A stretch of DNA of 64,000 bases from Takashimella koratensis (lineage: Eukaryota; Basidiomycota; Tremellomycetes; Trichosporonales; Tetragoniomycetaceae), in contig BCKT01000001.1 in the NCBI GenBank assembly GCA_003116875.1, forward strand, positions 139,763-203,762, given 5' to 3'. The notes under the pieces are model-generated. The model saw only the letters and a list, made by a program, of their open reading frames with translations, was not told the origin of the DNA and did not search any database. How positions within the stretch are numbered: position 1 is the first letter of the stretch; each line of letters starts with the position of its first letter. Both the position numbers and the translations under genes were made by a program. Below are positions 25,796 through 34,938 of this stretch, piece by piece.

Positions 25796-26977
25796 ATGGC
25801 AACCACCACCACCGCCGCCGCCGCCAACTCCGTATCCGTCCCTCTCGGAGCCACCTCCTCCCTCCCTCTCGCATCTACCCTCTCTACCCGCACACCGTTA
25901 CCCAACCCCTCTCGCGTCCTCGTCCCGCCAATCAACTTTGCTCTCGTCGTTCCGGGCGTCTATAGGTCTGGTCACCCCAATCGCAAGAATTTCGGGTTCC
26001 TACGGACTTTGGGTTTGAAGGGTGTTGTGTGAGTAAGCAGACTGGATCTACATCTGGTCTGTTTGGCTCTCGTCATCAACTGCTTCTCTATGCAATGCAG
26101 CAGCTCTTCAGTAGGGGTTCGGCGTCCGCCGAGCTTGATAGACAAAGTGGTGCTAGAAATGAGAGCAGTATATTGACTACGTGTAGATACGTCGAAGGGA
26201 CGGACGAATATCGACCTGATTCTATGGATTTCGTGAAAGATGACGGGTTGACTCTGTACCGCTTCGACCTATCCAACGAGGATGTACGTTTCCCCTACTT
26301 CCTCTCCCCTATCTTCCTCTTCCTCCCATTCCACTCTTCGCCTCCGCCTCTCCTTCCTCTCTATTCCCTTCTCTTCGTCTCACCTGAATCTCACCCTGCC
26401 TTCGATCGACATACCAGCTGATTCCATCAGGCATTATTCACCAAATCCGGCCGATTATCCGCCTTTGCCGCTCTCCAAATCATCCTAGACACCCGGACCC
26501 ACCCTCTACTCATTCACGACGATACCGGGAAATCCGCGTGCACCTTGTTATGCGCGCTGGTCAGGCGAGTCCAGGGGTGGTCGTTGACTGGAGTGTTTGC
26601 AGAGGGCGATATGTTTGCTGGTGCGGGAGGTAGTGAAGGTGGTGGGATTGGAGACGCGGGTCGTGAAGTAAGTGCCAACTCGCAAAGTGAGCGAGCGATC
26701 TGAACGGATTGGTCCGAGACAGACCAGTTTGTCACAACGGTGGTAGATAAACCTCGACTACTTGGATGGTTTCAGGACCAAGCTGATGACTCCAGTTCGT
26801 GGCCATGTTCGATCCCGCGAAAATCGGCGCAGACCCAGCTCACCTCCCGGACTGGGCTTGATCCCGGCTAAGGCTATGGCTATGACGTTGGTTAAGGATC
26901 CGGATACAATCCGGGATACGCTACGGCTGGGACACGACGAGACCCACGTCCTGTGGTACACGAACTGCTGTGGCTAG
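25796..26977 (+). CDS. Plant/fungal atypical dual-specificity phosphatase-like protein (Oca/Siw14 family), catalytically degenerate
   Basis: Four exons joined at GTGAGT (after LKGVV), GTACGT (after SNED) and GTAAGT (after AGRE). The exon-1 motif VPPINFALVVPGVYRSGHP and LRTLGLKGVV are hallmarks of the Siw14/Oca PFA-DSP family, which act on inositol pyrophosphates or influence oxidant and nutrient signalling. The downstream fold is kept: FTKSGRLSAFAALQIILD, then WSLTGVFAEGDMFAG and INLDYLDGF. Where active members have HCxxGxxR, this one reads HDDTGKSA, so both the nucleophile Cys and the phosphate-binding Arg are absent. Some yeast Oca paralogs are also degenerate. The likely role is as a scaffold or regulatory subunit; this is inference. 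Confidence 0.82.
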
Positions 26978-27707
26978 AGCTTGGCGTAGGACTGAGGTTA
27001 GAGCTACGTCTACCTCTCTTCGCTGGGTCACTCTCGAACACGCTCATCATGCGTCATCAAACAACAGAGGGGTGAAACAGGTGCGCCGTCGAGACATTAC
27101 GAAACGTTTCACCCTTCGCTTGAAAACACGGCATCTCACTTCGGCAACTACTCGTACATTTCCTCCCCTGACTAATCCAAACCCCTTTGGGTACTTGCTT
27201 TCGTGCACTTCTCCTACCTTCCTTACCCCATCCTCCCTACTCCACCCCTTCCCCTTCTTTTCTTCACACACCGCGTCATCTTTGTCCTACCCCCACCGCC
27301 TCGGCTCTTTTCATCCCCTGTGTCTCGGGATACACGGCGACCGACGAACGGTGGGCGACTGCGGCGACTTGCGACGTGATCAACCACCTCAGACCGCCGC
27401 ACACCTACCCATCCCACCCAGTCATCGCCCGCGACGCCATCCTTTAGGACTTCCTTTCATCACCTGTGACGCAGCTTTGGCCAAAGGATCACTCGACGCC
27501 ATGTCTCCGGGTCGGTCTCGCCGCCGGGAATGGCGGGTGCGTCGACCTCGGCTCTTTCGCCTGACCTGCGGCGAGGCTTCGAGTCGACACAGCCTCGTTC
27601 GTCTCACGCTCTCACCAGCCGGGAGCCGCGTTGAACCGTCTCGTCATCCCCAACAAACCATCACATCTGCATGTTTAAAACCCACACTCGCTTATTCGTT
27701 GCCACCG

Positions 27708-27761
<54 letters not shown>
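27708..27761. repeat. Poly-C tract of 54 bases
   Basis: Fifty-four consecutive C on the plus strand (G on the minus). It is separated by 29 bases from a second tract, and both lie in the leader of the gene starting at 27841. Confidence 0.95.
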
Positions 27762-27763
<2 letters not shown>

Positions 27764-27789
27764 GCCCAGCCCCCCTGTGCAGTACCACC

Positions 27790-27790
<1 letters not shown>

Positions 27791-27832
<42 letters not shown>
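27791..27832. repeat. Poly-C tract of 42 bases
   Basis: Forty-two consecutive C ending eight bases before the ATG at 27841. The sequence between the two tracts is CTCGCCCAGC-type C-rich DNA. Confidence 0.95.
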
Positions 27833-27840
27833 ATTCAACC

Positions 27841-28947
27841 ATGAGCACCACCGACCCCCCGTCGATCAGCGTACCATCGCTCACGCCAATGTCGTCGCTC
27901 CCGGCGCAGCTTCAGGCGGCCGCGCCAGTCCTCCTCTCCACGCCGGCATCATCGTTTCCGCCCAGAGCCAACAGACCGAGGATCCGAATCGTTACTGATT
28001 TCTCAACCCCGCGTCCCGTTCCTACTCACCGACCTGTATGCGCGACGGCACCGCTGTTCGCGACTTACCCAGCATTCATACCCTACGAGCCGGCGGTACC
28101 CAACCTCAACACCTACACCCACGCACACTCCCATACCCACTCTCACTCTCACTCCCACACCACCTCGTCCACCCATGCCTACACCAATTATCACACCGCG
28201 TCCACCCGTCAGCACCACCCGGACATTAGCGCCGACTTCACTGCCAACCTTTCTACCCGTCCGCTCCAGTTCCCGCCCGTGCGTGGGTTCCACCGCCGCC
28301 GGCTATCCGACAAGGTAAAAGCTCTCGTCACTGGTTTGATCCCATACCACCGCGGCAAGACGCAGCTTGTCGTCACCTTCGACGACGACGAGCCTGTCAT
28401 GGAAGACGAGAACCAGGCTCGGCGGGCGGTACGACCCTCGCGTCCGCCGGTTAGACCGCACCGGTCCCCTGGGGCAGGCAGCTTCCTCGCTACTTCCCGA
28501 CCGGCGTTAACGCTTGACCTCTCCAAGACCGTGGGAAGCAGCTCGTCGTCGACAGTATCTACAGCATACGGCAAGTACGTCAAATACGACACGAGCGCTG
28601 GAGACGATTACGAGAGTGTCAGGTTGAGTGGGAGTAGTAAGGTGACGTCAGGAAAGGATTCACTCGCACCGCCCGATACGCTGTTGTCGCATTTCTCCGA
28701 CCCGACGCCGGACGGAAGTGATGCAGAGGGTGAGGGTGAAGGTGAGGTTGAGGATGAGGCTGAGGCTGAGGAATTGCCGGGTATCGCTGTGACCACGCTG
28801 GATCGTGGGTCAGCTGCTTTTGGAACAAGGAGTGAGCGATACCTCGGCAAGGAGGGGAGGAGGCGTGATAGTGGGGTCGATAGTGGAGGAGAAGGAGCCT
28901 CGTCGCTGAGACGAGTTCACTCTGCGCCGATGCTGCTGTTTGCGTGA
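27841..28947 (+). CDS. Hypothetical protein with His/Thr/Ser repeat and acidic C-terminus, 368 residues
   Basis: A single open frame starting at the ATG eight bases after the poly-C tract. About residues 95-115 form a His-rich run with alternating HTHSHSHS units, which could bind Zn or Cu. The middle is basic (RGFHRRRLSDKVKALVTG, IPYHRGKTQLVVTFDDDEP) and the second half is Ser-rich. A Glu-rich stretch (EGEGEGEVEDEAEAEE) precedes a basic tail ending RRVHSAPMLLFA. The pattern LIPYHRGKTQLVVTF could be a short folded or membrane-touching element. No family is recognised. Codon use is GC-rich like the neighbours, which supports expression. Confidence 0.6.
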   Translation: MSTTDPPSISVPSLTPMSSLPAQLQAAAPVLLSTPASSFPPRANRPRIRIVTDFSTPRPVPTHRPVCATAPLFATYPAFIPYEPAVPNLNTYTHAHSHTHSHSHSHTTSSTHAYTNYHTASTRQHHPDISADFTANLSTRPLQFPPVRGFHRRRLSDKVKALVTGLIPYHRGKTQLVVTFDDDEPVMEDENQARRAVRPSRPPVRPHRSPGAGSFLATSRPALTLDLSKTVGSSSSSTVSTAYGKYVKYDTSAGDDYESVRLSGSSKVTSGKDSLAPPDTLLSHFSDPTPDGSDAEGEGEGEVEDEAEAEELPGIAVTTLDRGSAAFGTRSERYLGKEGRRRDSGVDSGGEGASSLRRVHSAPMLLFA

Positions 28948-30078
28948 AGGGGTAGGTCAGAGTGAGACCTTGAGTAGAATAGATAGCTGCATGTCGACAA
29001 GATAAGGAGAGGATGAGAAGATATGGATGTATGTACGGTACTGTATGTGCCACAGTGCCACACGATTGAGCAAAGGAGTGCAGGCCCGGGTCATGTGACT
29101 TTTGGCTTGATGCGGCGATACGGCGTTATCCCTGGTGGGGTTATTGGCTGGGCGTGGGAGCAGAGGACGCGAGTGGATTTGGTTCCGCTAGGGGGCAAAC
29201 ACTACTACTAGGTATAGTGTAAATGGCTGATGGCTTTACACTGGTGCTTGTCCTCGACCCTCCCTTTGGGTGGTTGTGGACTATACACTGAGGCCCAGTC
29301 CCCATACAAAGCACCCCTCAGTCACCCAGCATAGACCTTCTTCCCACCCACCGTACAACTCACCACCGTACACCGTACACCACCGTACACCACCTACCAC
29401 CTACCACCTACCACCACCCACCCATCGTAAGTGGCCCCTTGCTCACCACCACCTCCCCCCCTCCCCCCCCCTACTCCTCCTCCCCTCCCCGGTCCCCTCG
29501 CTTCTTCCCGCGACTCGCTACCCTCCCGCAACCTCTCGCTCCCCATCCCCCTCCCATCCCCCGTACCCACCATCCATCCCCACCCACCTACCAACCACCA
29601 ACCACCAACCACCACCACCACCCACTATCCACCACTGTAGACTACCCTACCCTACATGACCCTCATGTAATATGAGACAGTCGCGCGCGCCAGACGCGTG
29701 GCGACTGATTTATTTCATGACACCCACCACCCCTACCCGCATCCATCCCACCATCATCACCAACGTCCTCATCCCCAGTGGCGAGCAACACCCGAGGTGA
29801 TAGGGTCAGGCGGAGGACGCGATGCATCGGTCCATTCCATGCATCCATCCACCTACCACACCATCCATCCATCCGTCCATCCACCGTCCATGATCATACA
29901 ACAGCCTCAACCCACCTCCCTTCCTCTCGGCTCTTATACTAGCAACAAGCTGGATGACCCAAGCTGACACGTTCGTCTCATCCACCCATCCATCAACCCA
30001 TCCATCGACCCACTCTCTCACCCAACCCTACACCTCCACTCCGCCCTACTCGCCACCGATCCCACCGCTGCACAGATC
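28948..30078. other. Low-complexity intergenic region upstream of NHP6
   Basis: It holds CCACC/TACCACC repeats (about 29345-29420), C-rich runs (29453-29475) and many CCATC/CATCCATC units (about 29740-30010). Frames through it are Pro/Thr/Ser/His repeats and are not credible genes. The last part is presumably the NHP6 promoter and leader. Confidence 0.6.
29820..30010. repeat. CCATC/CATCCATC tetranucleotide-type repeats
   Basis: Interrupted CATCCATC units (for example around 29850-29885 and 29978-30006) just upstream of NHP6. Confidence 0.7.
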
Positions 30079-30714
30079 ATGCCCAAGGTCTCTGCCAAGG
30101 AGGACAAGAAGTCCAAGGCTTCCGCCGGTGTCGAGAAGAAGCGCCGCACCAAGAAGGACCCCAACAAGCCCAAGCGGTGAGTCTGGTATCTCCCATCTGC
30201 CTCACCCCTACCACGAACCACCTTCCACCTTTCTCTTCCACCCCCCCCCATCTCCACTCCATATGCATACACACCTTGGCCTTCCTACGTACACCACTAA
30301 CCCCCTCCAGTGCTCTCTCCGCGTACATGTTCTTCGTCCAGGACTGGCGTGAGCGCATCAAGTCCGAGAACGCCGACGCCACCTTTGGCGAGGTCGGCAA
30401 GCTCCTCGGTGTCAAGTGGAAGGAGATGACCGCGACTGAGAAGAAGGTGAGCCCTCCCTCTTTCCCTCTAGAACCCTTGCTGACCCCTCCAGCCTTACGA
30501 GGACCGCGCCAAGGCCGACAAGGACCGTGCCGCTGGCCAGAAGGCTGTCTACGAGGCCCAGAAGAAGGCCGCTAAGAAGGGAGGCAAGGCCGCCCCCGTG
30601 TAAGTGAAACCCTCAGATTCACCCCACGTCACCACCCGCCCTAGACTCAAGCTGACCTCCCGCAGCGTCGAGGAGGACGACGACGACGAGGACGATGACG
30701 AGGACGACGAGTAA
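30079..30714 (+). CDS. NHP6: HMG-box chromatin protein (Nhp6-like)
   Basis: Four exons. Exon 1 gives [21 protein letters not shown], a basic Lys-rich arm with [10 protein letters not shown]. The HMG box follows: [72 protein letters not shown]. The protein ends in an acidic tail of Asp/Glu ([15 protein letters not shown]). Nhp6 proteins bend DNA non-specifically and work with FACT and other chromatin complexes. S. cerevisiae Nhp6 has no acidic tail, whereas many basidiomycete and animal HMGB proteins do; here the tail is encoded by its own small last exon. Length is about 120 residues. Confidence 0.93.
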
Positions 30715-31537
30715 ACGTCTCCCCTCATCCCCCTTCTTCTTCTTCCCGGGCCTGTGACTTGTCGTCGCTTTCACCCATCCACGATACCCACGTGTATATA
30801 CTCGGTCTCCCCATTCTTTGTCAAATCTTCTAAATTCAAAGTCGTCTCTATTCGTCTTTTCGTTTCGCTCTTTCGAAAATCCTCTTTCTCATCCAAACCC
30901 CTTCCTCGATCCCTCGCGATCCTCCTTATCACGAGAGTAAATTCTTAATCGGGTCGCTATAAGCGCTCGTTTTCGTGTGTTATAGTTCTTCCCATGCTCT
31001 TTCGTATGTGAGACAATTATACCTTCGACGCAGAGACAGAGAGGTGTGCACTGAACAAGGTGGACTGGGACCAATGATAAGCTACCGACGTATCAAAGGT
31101 GTGCTCGTGACGGCGCCTGCCCGAGGGTTGAACGGGGTCGGCAACAATTGACTCGGCGGTATCCAGATGGTCCGGACTCGTCGGCAGTTGACGCCTCGGA
31201 CTCGGCTTGTCCTCTGTCTCGTTCATGAAAAGACATACAGTCGACATTCGGAGTCAACCACTCTTGACTCTTCAACCTCTCCTACCCCATGGGTATCTAT
31301 ACCTTTTATACCTCCTTGCGGCCGACAAGCCAACATAATGTCTCCAGTGAAAGGGTGCACAACCGACATCGGAGTCAATTCCCACTCTTGAGCCCGTCAC
31401 TCTTCAACTCGCCATGATCCATGGGTACTTGAACCTCGAGCCTCTCGGACCAGCCGATCCAGATACAACTCCCAAACGCCTCTTCACCGCTTTCGTTGAG
31501 TTTCTGCTGATATCCTACACTTCAATTACCGTCTATC
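30715..31537. other. Intergenic region (NHP6 3' side and promoter of B1)
   Basis: T/C-rich NHP6 3' side, then the start of the accessory gene cluster. An imperfect duplicated block (31243-31295 and 31365-31427) and a TATACC-CTTTTATACC element near 31296-31314 lie upstream of B1. Confidence 0.5.
31243..31427. repeat. Imperfect duplicated block upstream of B1
   Basis: Copies at about 31243-31295 and 31365-31427. Both run GACAT(T)CGGAGTCAA, CACTCTTGA, CTCTTCAAC and CCATGGGTA in the same order, with small insertions in the second. Confidence 0.6.
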
Positions 31538-32011
31538 ATGCCGATCACGAACCCAACTGCAGAGTCAACCTTCAACTTCGGTGAGCCGCTCTGGAACGCG
31601 GTATCTGTGGACCCGTTGTCCAAATTCACGTCCAAAGTCGACCAGCGTTCCGTCTGGCTATACAACGCCGAGGTCGATATCCCCAAGGAAGGCAAGTCGA
31701 CCAAAGGATTCGTTCTCACCGAAACGACTGACAATGACACTGATAACGGTAAGGTACTGTATGTCCTTGATCGTCCCTTCAGCTTCACCGAGGACGATCT
31801 AAAGAACATGGGCACTTCAAGTCGGGACCGTCTTGACATCTCATTGGACTTGAATACCTCTGTGATCAGTAACGTTTACAGCCTGCTTTCAGGGACTGAA
31901 GGCAAAGTACTCATCACTCAGGTTTTCCATAACGCTGACCGTGACTCAAATTCCGAATTGATCGCGCTGACCAAGGAGATCGAAGAGAAGAAATCCAAGA
32001 GGGATGCGTAA
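31538..32011 (+). CDS. Cluster protein B1 (unrecognised family)
   Basis: A single-exon frame of 157 residues starting MPITNPTAESTFNFGEPLWN. It aligns along most of its length with B2 (32348): STFNFGEPLW / SSFNYVAPLW, RPFSFTEDDLKNM / GSFCFTKDELVNF, SSRDRLDISLDL / SNRDALFLEF, and VLITQVFH / VLVSRVFH. No signal peptide, membrane helix or known catalytic motif is visible. The alternating hydrophobic pattern suggests a beta-rich fold, and the last 20 residues are a charged helix (EIEEKKSKRDA). It is the first of seven plus-strand genes of this cluster. Function unknown. Confidence 0.7.
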   Translation: MPITNPTAESTFNFGEPLWNAVSVDPLSKFTSKVDQRSVWLYNAEVDIPKEGKSTKGFVLTETTDNDTDNGKVLYVLDRPFSFTEDDLKNMGTSSRDRLDISLDLNTSVISNVYSLLSGTEGKVLITQVFHNADRDSNSELIALTKEIEEKKSKRDA

Positions 32012-32347
32012 TGTTCTATCGGCACTGAGCTATACTTTCGTATACTGGAGAATGAGCACTAAAGGGTGGTGAGCGATGAATTTACTTTGGAATCCCTTAA
32101 CTCATGATATTTCGGGCAGAGGGATACGTACATTGGAGTCCAAAGCCTGAACTCGCCGCCGACTGCTCGTAGCTCCCTTCGTTGTTGCCTCTCAAAAGAA
32201 TGTCTCGGAGGCAACGGCACCCACGACTCACTGCTCCTAGCATGTCCATAAGTAAACCTCAACGTCAGTCAGTCTCCCCGTGTCCACCATTATCACACCA
32301 CTCTCCTTGCGCCGCTCTCAGCCTATATCCGATATTCTCTGCCTATC
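32012..32347. other. B1-B2 intergenic region
   Basis: 336 bases; a CTATAT element lies near 32320-32325, only ~25 bases before the B2 ATG. Nothing else was seen. Confidence 0.45.
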
Positions 32348-32902
32348 ATGTCGATCTCACCTCAGTCAACTGTGGCGTCCTCTTTCAACTATGTTGCCCC
32401 TTTATGGGAGTATACATCATCTTACCCAGTGGGTACCTTTAGCTCTAAAGACGGCCGTCATCTTTTTCGCCTCTACGAATTCTTTGTGGGTGAAGACAAG
32501 GCGAGCCAAGCCACGAGACAATTCATGCTTGTTCAAACCCTGAACCAGGAGGATCCCACCCTGGACGAGTATTCATTGTATACGAATACAGGATCTTTTT
32601 GCTTTACCAAAGACGAACTTGTCAATTTTGATTCTTCCAATCGAGACGCTCTCTTTCTCGAGTTTGATGAGACTTGCTCGGTGCCAAGTAATATCTACAT
32701 CATGATCAAGGAACAGGGAGATGCTGTTCTCGTCTCTCGTGTCTTCCATGTGGATTACTTGACCCAGGACCAGCTAGCAAGTAGCGGATATGAGCAATTA
32801 GATGAGGAAGTTGACGAGAGGAGATCAAGGTCAGAAAACAGTAAGATTGTTTGGAACAAATCGATAGTGAACGAGACCGTCAAAGTGGTGAGAGGGGGAT
32901 GA
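32348..32902 (+). CDS. Cluster protein B2 (paralog of B1)
   Basis: 184 residues, MSISPQSTVASSFNYVAPLW. It is a paralog of B1 in tandem, 336 bases downstream, with similarity from the N-terminal SFN..PLW to the SRVFHV strand near residue 135. It then extends about 25 residues further with a charged tail (EQLDEEVDERRSRSENSK). The divergence is large for neighbours, implying an old duplication or fast evolution. No signal peptide or membrane segment. Family not recognised; cytosolic or nuclear location is inferred only from the absence of targeting signals. Confidence 0.7.
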   Translation: MSISPQSTVASSFNYVAPLWEYTSSYPVGTFSSKDGRHLFRLYEFFVGEDKASQATRQFMLVQTLNQEDPTLDEYSLYTNTGSFCFTKDELVNFDSSNRDALFLEFDETCSVPSNIYIMIKEQGDAVLVSRVFHVDYLTQDQLASSGYEQLDEEVDERRSRSENSKIVWNKSIVNETVKVVRGG

Positions 32903-33060
32903 GAGTGTAACGAGACATGTATATGAAAGCATTTACCGTGTGTTCATGCTTGTCTGCGACGCACCTTGTGCCTCGAGACAACCAGTTTACAGGCAACGTA
33001 CATTGTGCTGCGTCACTCGCAAAAGTCGTTCCACGGGCCCTCAAGTACTCACTTGTCGGC

Positions 33061-33454
33061 CGGAGCTTATCCTTTGTCAATGATCTAGCGTGGGACGAAG
33101 TTTGCCTGCGGGCAAAGCACTCGTAGCTGTAATGTTTCATGCTGGGTCGGGTGTTCTCCGCCGGGACAAGCAACCTTCCCCGCCGTCGCTCCCCGTTCAC
33201 GTTCAACTTTCTTCACACCGTACTTTCTTCCACCTTTAGACATTAATCAGCTCGAGAGACCCAGGGAGGGGAAAAGGGGGGGGGGGGGGGGTAGCTGCAC
33301 GAAAGACTCTGCAGCGCGCTGTTATCACGCGGGTTGTCGAGAGGTCGCTCCTGTATCTACTGTAGCCCACGCCATGCGCTTGTAGCACACTCTGTCATGT
33401 CAATGGTAAAGACCAATCGAAGGCGCCTCCATTTATCGGAGCTTATCCTTTGTC
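33061..33454. repeat. 18-base exact direct repeat, 359-base spacer
   Basis: CGGAGCTTATCCTTTGTC occurs at 33061-33078 and 33437-33454; the flanks stay loosely similar (GTTTG..., TGCC(C/T)GC). The core CTTATC is the complement of GATAAG, a GATA-factor site. Confidence 0.75.
33276..33291. repeat. Poly-G tract (16)
   Basis: Sixteen G in a row in the B2-C1 interval. Confidence 0.9.
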
Positions 33455-33735
33455 CATTCCGGTACAAAGGACAGCCAGTTTGGGGTGAAAGTATGCCCGC
33501 AGACGACTGCGCTCTCAGTTTGGGGCGTTTCACGCCTTCGTGGAGGGTAAGCTGTCGCCTTGTTGGCCGGATTGTCAGGTATCAGGGCCGAGGACTGCGG
33601 AGGCGATCTGTGCGGTACCAAAGTACCTCGAGTGACAAGAGCGATCCAAGCGGGGTGGTGCAGATCCAACGCCACCAGGGGTAGCATGGGACTGTGACAC
33701 GGCCAGGGGGAGCTGCGGAGAGAGTGACAGAGGGG

Positions 33736-33741
33736 TATATA
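33736..33741 (+). promoter_or_regulatory. TATA box of C1
   Basis: TATATA 91-96 bases before the C1 ATG; C2 has a TATATTTA element at nearly the same distance. Confidence 0.5.
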
Positions 33742-33831
33742 GCAGTCTGTAGAGCGTCGAGCGATGGATCCCCCAGATCGAGTGAAGAAACCTAACACAA
33801 TCAAGCGGAAAGAATCCGTCGAGTCTTTTCG

Positions 33832-34200
33832 ATGAAAGTCACCGACCACAGATCCCGGACCACTCAGCACAGAGTCTTTGTGCTCGCCGACACAAACACC
33901 AGCCTCGCCGGCAATCCAACCCTCTACACAGTCCCCGGGGTTCTGTCTTTGCAGGAGACGGACGACTACGCCCTCATCACCCTCGAAGGCGACGAATTCC
34001 GCCTCGTACTCACGCCTGCTGTGCACGAGGTGTTTGCACTTGGACAGCACCAAACTGAAACTGATACGGCGTACAACATCTTTCGTTTTGTACCTCTCAA
34101 CAGCAATGATCCCAAACTCGTCGATGCCCTCATCGCTTCTCAGAACCCAGACGTCGTTCGGTCAATCACTACCCCGATACCAGTGATCCATCTCGACTGA
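33832..34200 (+). CDS. Cluster protein C1 (N-terminally short paralog of C2)
   Basis: 122 residues from the first ATG (MKVTDHRSRTTQHRVFVLAD). Its whole length aligns with the C-terminal two-thirds of C2: LYTVPGVLSL / LFTVPGTLSF, AVHEVFALGQHQ / TIHDEVFAIRQHH, YNIFRFV / CNTFHLV, and ITTPIPVIHLD / IITPLSVIHLD. The similarity starts a few codons before this ATG (RVFS-M is shared), but a stop codon lies a little further upstream. C1 therefore lacks the ~60-residue N-terminal part of C2, through truncation or an unseen upstream exon. No targeting signal. Function unknown. Confidence 0.6.
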   Translation: MKVTDHRSRTTQHRVFVLADTNTSLAGNPTLYTVPGVLSLQETDDYALITLEGDEFRLVLTPAVHEVFALGQHQTETDTAYNIFRFVPLNSNDPKLVDALIASQNPDVVRSITTPIPVIHLD

Positions 34201-34938
34201 GTGGAAGAGCATAGACTGAAATTCATACCCGTCTTTGCTCTCGGTCCTAGTGATGCATGCCGCAGCTTCCAGCCAAAATCACGAGTCATCCACCAAACCC
34301 TTCACTGATAGATGTGTCCAGACCTTATCCAGTCATTTATTAGATCAGAAAACGTTCAATATCCTCTTGCCGGACCCTCTTTGCACACACAGAGTAAGAG
34401 CTTCAGGCTCACGTAGCTGAGTCTATCCACCTTGCAGTTCAACAGAGGCCTACTAGTCTCGGCCTTTTCGTGTTGTCCTAGCCTTGCTGATCATACTACG
34501 CTGATAGCGGCTTCAAATGATACTGGGCGTTGTCCTGGCCCAGTCGCGAGTCATAGCCCTGAGTCTTATGCTCGCCTGGCAAGTGGGTGGTCATTAGGAA
34601 CCCCTGACCCCCACTCTCTGCGCACCACACCATTCCAGGCCTTCGCGACATCCTTTCATATGTTCTCCTCACAGCAGAGCACACCTCGCTTAGTAATTCG
34701 TTCTATGCGTTTCTTCGTATCCACACTCTGGCCTTCCATCCAAATATCTTCGTTACTGCATAAGGGGCCTCCATTGCCTTCCGACAATCCTTTGACAAGC
34801 TCCAGAGGGAAATCGCACGCTCTGCAGATCTGCTTTTATATTTATCCACAATGACTCTTGGATCTTCGTTGTCTTCTCCCCTCTTTCTCATTTTCTCAAC
34901 TTCTCCAGATCACTTGCCACTTGCCACGCCGATACAGC
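34201..34938. other. C1-C2 intergenic region
   Basis: 740 bases. A frame at 34432-34854 is open but resembles none of the cluster proteins, and I do not call it. The promoter of C2 lies at its right end. Confidence 0.45.
34837..34844 (+). promoter_or_regulatory. TATA-like element of C2
   Basis: TATATTTA about 95-102 bases before the ATG at 34939, matching the C1 spacing. Confidence 0.45.

Larger units (their letters stand above)
26978..27840. other. Intergenic region and 5' leader ending in poly-C tracts
   Basis: About 860 bases. The first part is ordinary GC-rich DNA with pyrimidine-rich stretches; the last 130 bases hold the C54 and C42 tracts. Frames through it mostly translate the low-complexity DNA. 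Confidence 0.5.
32903..33831. other. B2-C1 intergenic region with direct repeat and G16 tract
   Basis: 930 bases. It contains an 18-base exact direct repeat (33061-33078 and 33437-33454), a run of 16 G (33276-33291) and the TATATA of C1. Short frames here do not match the cluster families. Confidence 0.55.

Noticed and set aside
26970..27998. 342-codon plus-strand frame through the poly-C tracts
   Set aside because: It is kept open by poly-C (poly-Pro) DNA and enters the 27841 gene in another frame.
29270..29967. Pro/Thr/Ser/His-rich plus-strand frames
   Set aside because: They follow CCACC and CATCC repeats and have no conserved content.
34432..34854. 140-codon plus-strand frame between C1 and C2
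   Set aside because: No resemblance to cluster families, and its right end overlaps the likely C2 promoter.
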